Origin: Romboutsia lituseburensis
Lineage (GTDB): Bacteria > Bacillota > Clostridia > Peptostreptococcales > Peptostreptococcaceae
Assembly: GCF_024723825.1 (NCBI RefSeq)
Contig: NZ_JANQBQ010000001.1
Span: 1,736,001-1,800,000 of the forward strand
Direction: 5' to 3'
Length of the DNA: 64,000 nt
Shown here: positions 61,804-64,000 of the stretch, piece after piece
Layout of the letters: the number at the start of each line of letters is the position of its first letter
How positions within the stretch are numbered: the stretch's first letter is position 1
The notes under the pieces: generated by a model
Databases searched by the model: none
What the model was told of the DNA's origin: nothing
The model's input: the letters and a program-made list of their open reading frames with translations, nothing else
Program-made: the position numbers and the translations under genes

Positions 61804-62107
61804 ATTACCTCCTACTTTTTTGATTTTATGATATAAAAAGTCACTTGACTCCTGTCGCTAGCTACTTCGCTCATTACTCAAAATGTAATGTTTTGCTTTT
61901 ACAACAATATTTATATAGCTATAATTCATAGCTTATCCATAGTTTTTTATGTATTACAATGTCCTTAAGCTTAAAAAAGCTGAATTATAACTTTCCCCAT
62001 ACTACTAATTCTAAGTTTTTAGCTATCCATAATTAAATGTACAGCAGTTTAGGATTACAATAGGAAGAAATTATATTCAGCTTAAATAAAATTGATTAAA
62101 TATAAAA
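61804..62107. other. Region upstream of aroC: G/C-rich element and distant inverted repeat
   Basis: 304 bp. At 61843-61880 lies a stretch of about half G+C (AGTCACTTGACTCCTGTCGC, then TAGCTACTTCGCTCATTAC) with AGTCA/TGACT and CATTAC/GTAATG inverted repeats. AAGCTGAATTATAA (61977-61990) and TTATATTCAGCTT (62071-62083) are nearly complementary ends of a 107-bp segment. No T-box motif, no frame with a start, and no obvious terminator for the flavoprotein gene. Confidence 0.5.
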
Positions 62108-62707
62108 CTATTCTGAAACAGTACTATTTATATCTTTTATATAATGTTTTAAGTTTTGTCTTAGTTTTTTTCTAAATTCTATATTTTCTTCATATTCTAC
62201 TTTATCAGTATTATTTAAATGCAGATTATAAAGTAACTTATTATTTACACTTTTAAAAAAGAAATCCATTACTGTTTGTCCACCCATAAATTGAGTCTCA
62301 TAATCTTGAGATCCTCCTACGGCAATATACATTCCTATACGCCTTTTATTTCTATCTATAGATGATTTATTTAATACATATTTACTGGCATATATAGCTT
62401 GTGTTCTATCAACTACGGTCTTTAATTTTGCAGAAATACAATCAAAATGTACTGGACTGATAACTATAACACCTTTTGCTTTATCAAACATTTCATACAT
62501 AGGTGTCATATCATCTTTTATTCTACAGTATCCTGTTTTATCACAAAATCCACAAGCAGTACAATAATCTATATCCATATCATATATATTAAATATGTGA
62601 CTTGTTATATCACTTTCTATTAGTACATTATTTACCTCATTTGTAATTTTAAAACAGTTTTTATTTTTTCTAGGACTTGCATTTATTATTAAAATCTCTG
62701 GATGCAT
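62108..62707 (-). CDS. Iron-sulfur flavoprotein / NADPH-dependent FMN reductase family
   Basis: A 199-residue flavodoxin-like protein: N-terminal strand and FMN phosphate loop IINASPRKNKNCFK, then a compact cysteine cluster C49-x2-C52-x2-C55-x5-C61 (YCTACGFCDKTGYCRIKDDM) that matches the 4Fe-4S motif of iron-sulfur flavoproteins, then SPVHFDCISAKLKTVVDRTQ. It probably passes electrons between ferredoxin-like donors and oxygen or other acceptors. AAGGGGGG precedes ATG. It lies 11 bp after the GAF-SpoIIE gene, so the two may be co-transcribed. Confidence 0.88.
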   Translation of the reverse strand: MHPEILIINASPRKNKNCFKITNEVNNVLIESDITSHIFNIYDMDIDYCTACGFCDKTGYCRIKDDMTPMYEMFDKAKGVIVISPVHFDCISAKLKTVVDRTQAIYASKYVLNKSSIDRNKRRIGMYIAVGGSQDYETQFMGGQTVMDFFFKSVNNKLLYNLHLNNTDKVEYEENIEFRKKLRQNLKHYIKDINSTVSE

Positions 62708-62718
62708 ATGTGCCCCCC

Positions 62719-64000
62719 TTATTTATCTTTTAGCATAACTACTAGTATGTCGTCATCGTAACTATCTTTACCCGCAAATTCTTTTAGTTCAACTTTCAAA
62801 TTATCTATTACATAATCCGGTTTAAACTTAAAGTTTTCTTTCAAGAAACATTCTAATCTAGATGTTCCATACTCCTCTTTTGTTGCATTCTTTATTTCTA
62901 ATACCCCATCTGTATACATACATATCATAGGATATTTATTTATTTCAAAAGTGTTATTGTCATACTCTGCATCATCCATTATACCTATTGGAATTCCCTT
63001 TTTACATTCAATAGCTCTACATACTGTCCCATCTTCTTTTATTATTATAGGACTATAATGACCGGCATTAGAAACACTCATAATGTTTTTAGCAGTATTA
63101 ACCTTACTTATTAAACAAGTTGTAAATACACCCATTTTATCAAATTCATCGTAAAGCATACTATTTAAATTTGTCATTATTTCTCCTGGTGTTTGGTATT
63201 GATTACAAAGTACTTTAAAAGCTCCTTTTATCATTGCAACCACATAGTTTGATATCATACCATGTCCCATAACATCCGCTACTATATAAAATATATTTTC
63301 TTCATCAACCCTCATAGCATAGTAGAAGTCCCCACCAACTACTCTTGCTGGCCTATGGTAATAAGTTAATTCTTTTTGTTCATTACAATCTAGTTGACTT
63401 TTATCCATTATAAGTTTTTGCTGTTGGTTTAATATGTTAAGCTCATTAGCTAATACCCTATGTTTTACTTCTTCGGCATTATACTCATATAGCTTCATCC
63501 CAACAGCAACCTGTTTCGCTAATATACTTAATATATTTAAATCATCATTAGTGTAATTTTGGCTATTTGCACATACTATACATCCAATTATTTCATTTTT
63601 ATCTTTTAATTTATAATAAATGTAACTTTCTATCTTGCTACCATCTTTACAGTTAACTCCAACGTTATTGCTATACGCTCCCATTGCTTCTTGTTCTAAA
63701 ATACTTTCGACTATAGGATATACATTTATCTTATTTTTATCTTCCGTATTATAACAGTTAAATACCTTATTTCTATATTCTTGTTCATTTATTATTATTA
63801 TAGCTTCTTTACTATTTGTTATATTACATGCCTGCTTACTTAAATGTTCTAAGAATCCATGTATATTTTTATTTAAATATAATTTTCTAGTTGCTTCATT
63901 TATAGAAGATATTGCACCTCTAAGTTTATGTACAAGTAATTGAGTATTGTTATTCTTAGTAGTTATTTCTATAGATAAACTTATTAAAGATGCTACTGAT
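62719..64000 (-). CDS. GAF domain and SpoIIE-type PP2C phosphatase, 5' end cut by window edge
   Basis: The frame is open from the stop at 62719 to the right edge, so the start is outside. An internal ATG at 63682-63684 would give only 321 residues and would cut through the GAF domain; reading on adds 105 residues (including VHKLRGAISSINEATRKLYL) that belong to the same protein. Then follow the GAF end, a helical linker (LANELNILNQQQKLIMDKSQ) and a SpoIIE phosphatase domain with RVVGGDFYYAM, VADVMGHGMIS, VSNAGHYSPIII, MYTDGVLEI and the closing DSYDDDILVVML. The metal aspartates are present, so it is probably active, like RsbU/RsbP/SpoIIE, on an anti-anti-sigma-type protein. The target is not in the window. 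Confidence 0.9.
   Translation of the reverse strand, partial: SVASLISLSIEITTKNNNTQLLVHKLRGAISSINEATRKLYLNKNIHGFLEHLSKQACNITNSKEAIIIINEQEYRNKVFNCYNTEDKNKINVYPIVESILEQEAMGAYSNNVGVNCKDGSKIESYIYYKLKDKNEIIGCIVCANSQNYTNDDLNILSILAKQVAVGMKLYEYNAEEVKHRVLANELNILNQQQKLIMDKSQLDCNEQKELTYYHRPARVVGGDFYYAMRVDEENIFYIVADVMGHGMISNYVVAMIKGAFKVLCNQYQTPGEIMTNLNSMLYDEFDKMGVFTTCLISKVNTAKNIMSVSNAGHYSPIIIKEDGTVCRAIECKKGIPIGIMDDAEYDNNTFEINKYPMICMYTDGVLEIKNATKEEYGTSRLECFLKENFKFKPDYVIDNLKVELKEFAGKDSYDDDILVVMLKDK

Noticed and set aside
61804-62107. T-box riboswitch before aroC
   Set aside because: No T-box sequence (AGGGTGGNACCGCG type), no specifier loop and no terminator next to aroC.
1-64000. tRNA, rRNA, CRISPR, prophage or insertion sequence
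   Set aside because: No cloverleaf-like or rRNA-like blocks, no regularly spaced repeats and no transposase or integrase frames were seen on either strand.

Overview
The window is about 64 kb of very AT-rich DNA (roughly 28-30 % G+C by eye) from an endospore-forming, anaerobic member of the Clostridia. The content and order of genes fit the family Peptostreptococcaceae (Clostridioides, Paraclostridium, Romboutsia, Terrisporobacter and relatives): sigE-sigG-spoIIGA, spoVD/spoVE, pyruvate:ferredoxin oxidoreductase, rubrerythrin, class III fructose bisphosphatase and an agr system. I cannot fix the genus. Almost every gene is on the minus strand; the exceptions are the GntR/RCK_C regulator (26723-27364), ychF (33115-34212) and an HxlR regulator (54415-54789). 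I saw no rRNA, tRNA, CRISPR array, insertion sequence or prophage. Nothing is clearly frameshifted; the genes at both window edges are cut by the edge.

Layout, read along the minus strand from high to low coordinates. 64000-61800: a GAF-SpoIIE phosphatase cut by the right edge and an iron-sulfur flavoprotein. 61803-58285: the overlapping aroC-aroB-aroA operon. 58021-54415: a DUF2975/Xre pair, pduL, an ECF sigma/RsiV-like anti-sigma pair and a divergent HxlR regulator. 53915-49388: deoC and nifJ. 49106-46026: a small exported protein, fbp and rubrerythrin. 45688-42493: glcT and ptsG, each preceded by a RAT antiterminator target and a terminator. 42071-38438: a D-aspartate-ligase-like ATP-grasp enzyme, an aspartate-racemase-like protein and MurE, which together suggest an L-Lys (or other non-DAP) to D-Asp cross-bridge. 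38304-34323: a LytS/LytT pair beside a CstA pyruvate-type transporter. 33115-34212: ychF. 32922-29228: a membrane-anchored ferrochelatase-like protein and two M16 peptidase homologues. 28981-26723: a BCCT betaine-type transporter facing a BusR-like (c-di-AMP type) regulator.

26463-10540 is the division and cell-wall (dcw) region: lgt, rsmH, ftsL, spoVD, murF, mraY, murD, spoVE, murG, murA, divIB, two DUF881 genes, sbp, ftsZ. It runs into the sporulation operon spoIIGA-sigE-sigG (10106-7654). The order matches Bacillus subtilis closely, without mraZ, ftsA or a separate vegetative ftsI. Between sigG and the usual downstream block (ymxH, nrdR, pgeF, phoP/phoR) sits an insertion of an agr quorum-sensing cassette (5-TM protein, AgrB, a 39-residue AgrD at 6209-6328) and a GGDEF/HD-GYP c-di-GMP enzyme only about 30 bp past the agr terminator. 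A YIEGIA-family membrane protein is cut by the left edge.

The most useful non-coding signals are: a 22-bp-spaced Spo0A-type promoter before spoIIGA; RNA hairpins that could hide the ribosome binding sites of sigG and murA; a bipartite operator around the -10 box of the BCCT promoter; and the two RAT switches of the glucose PTS.
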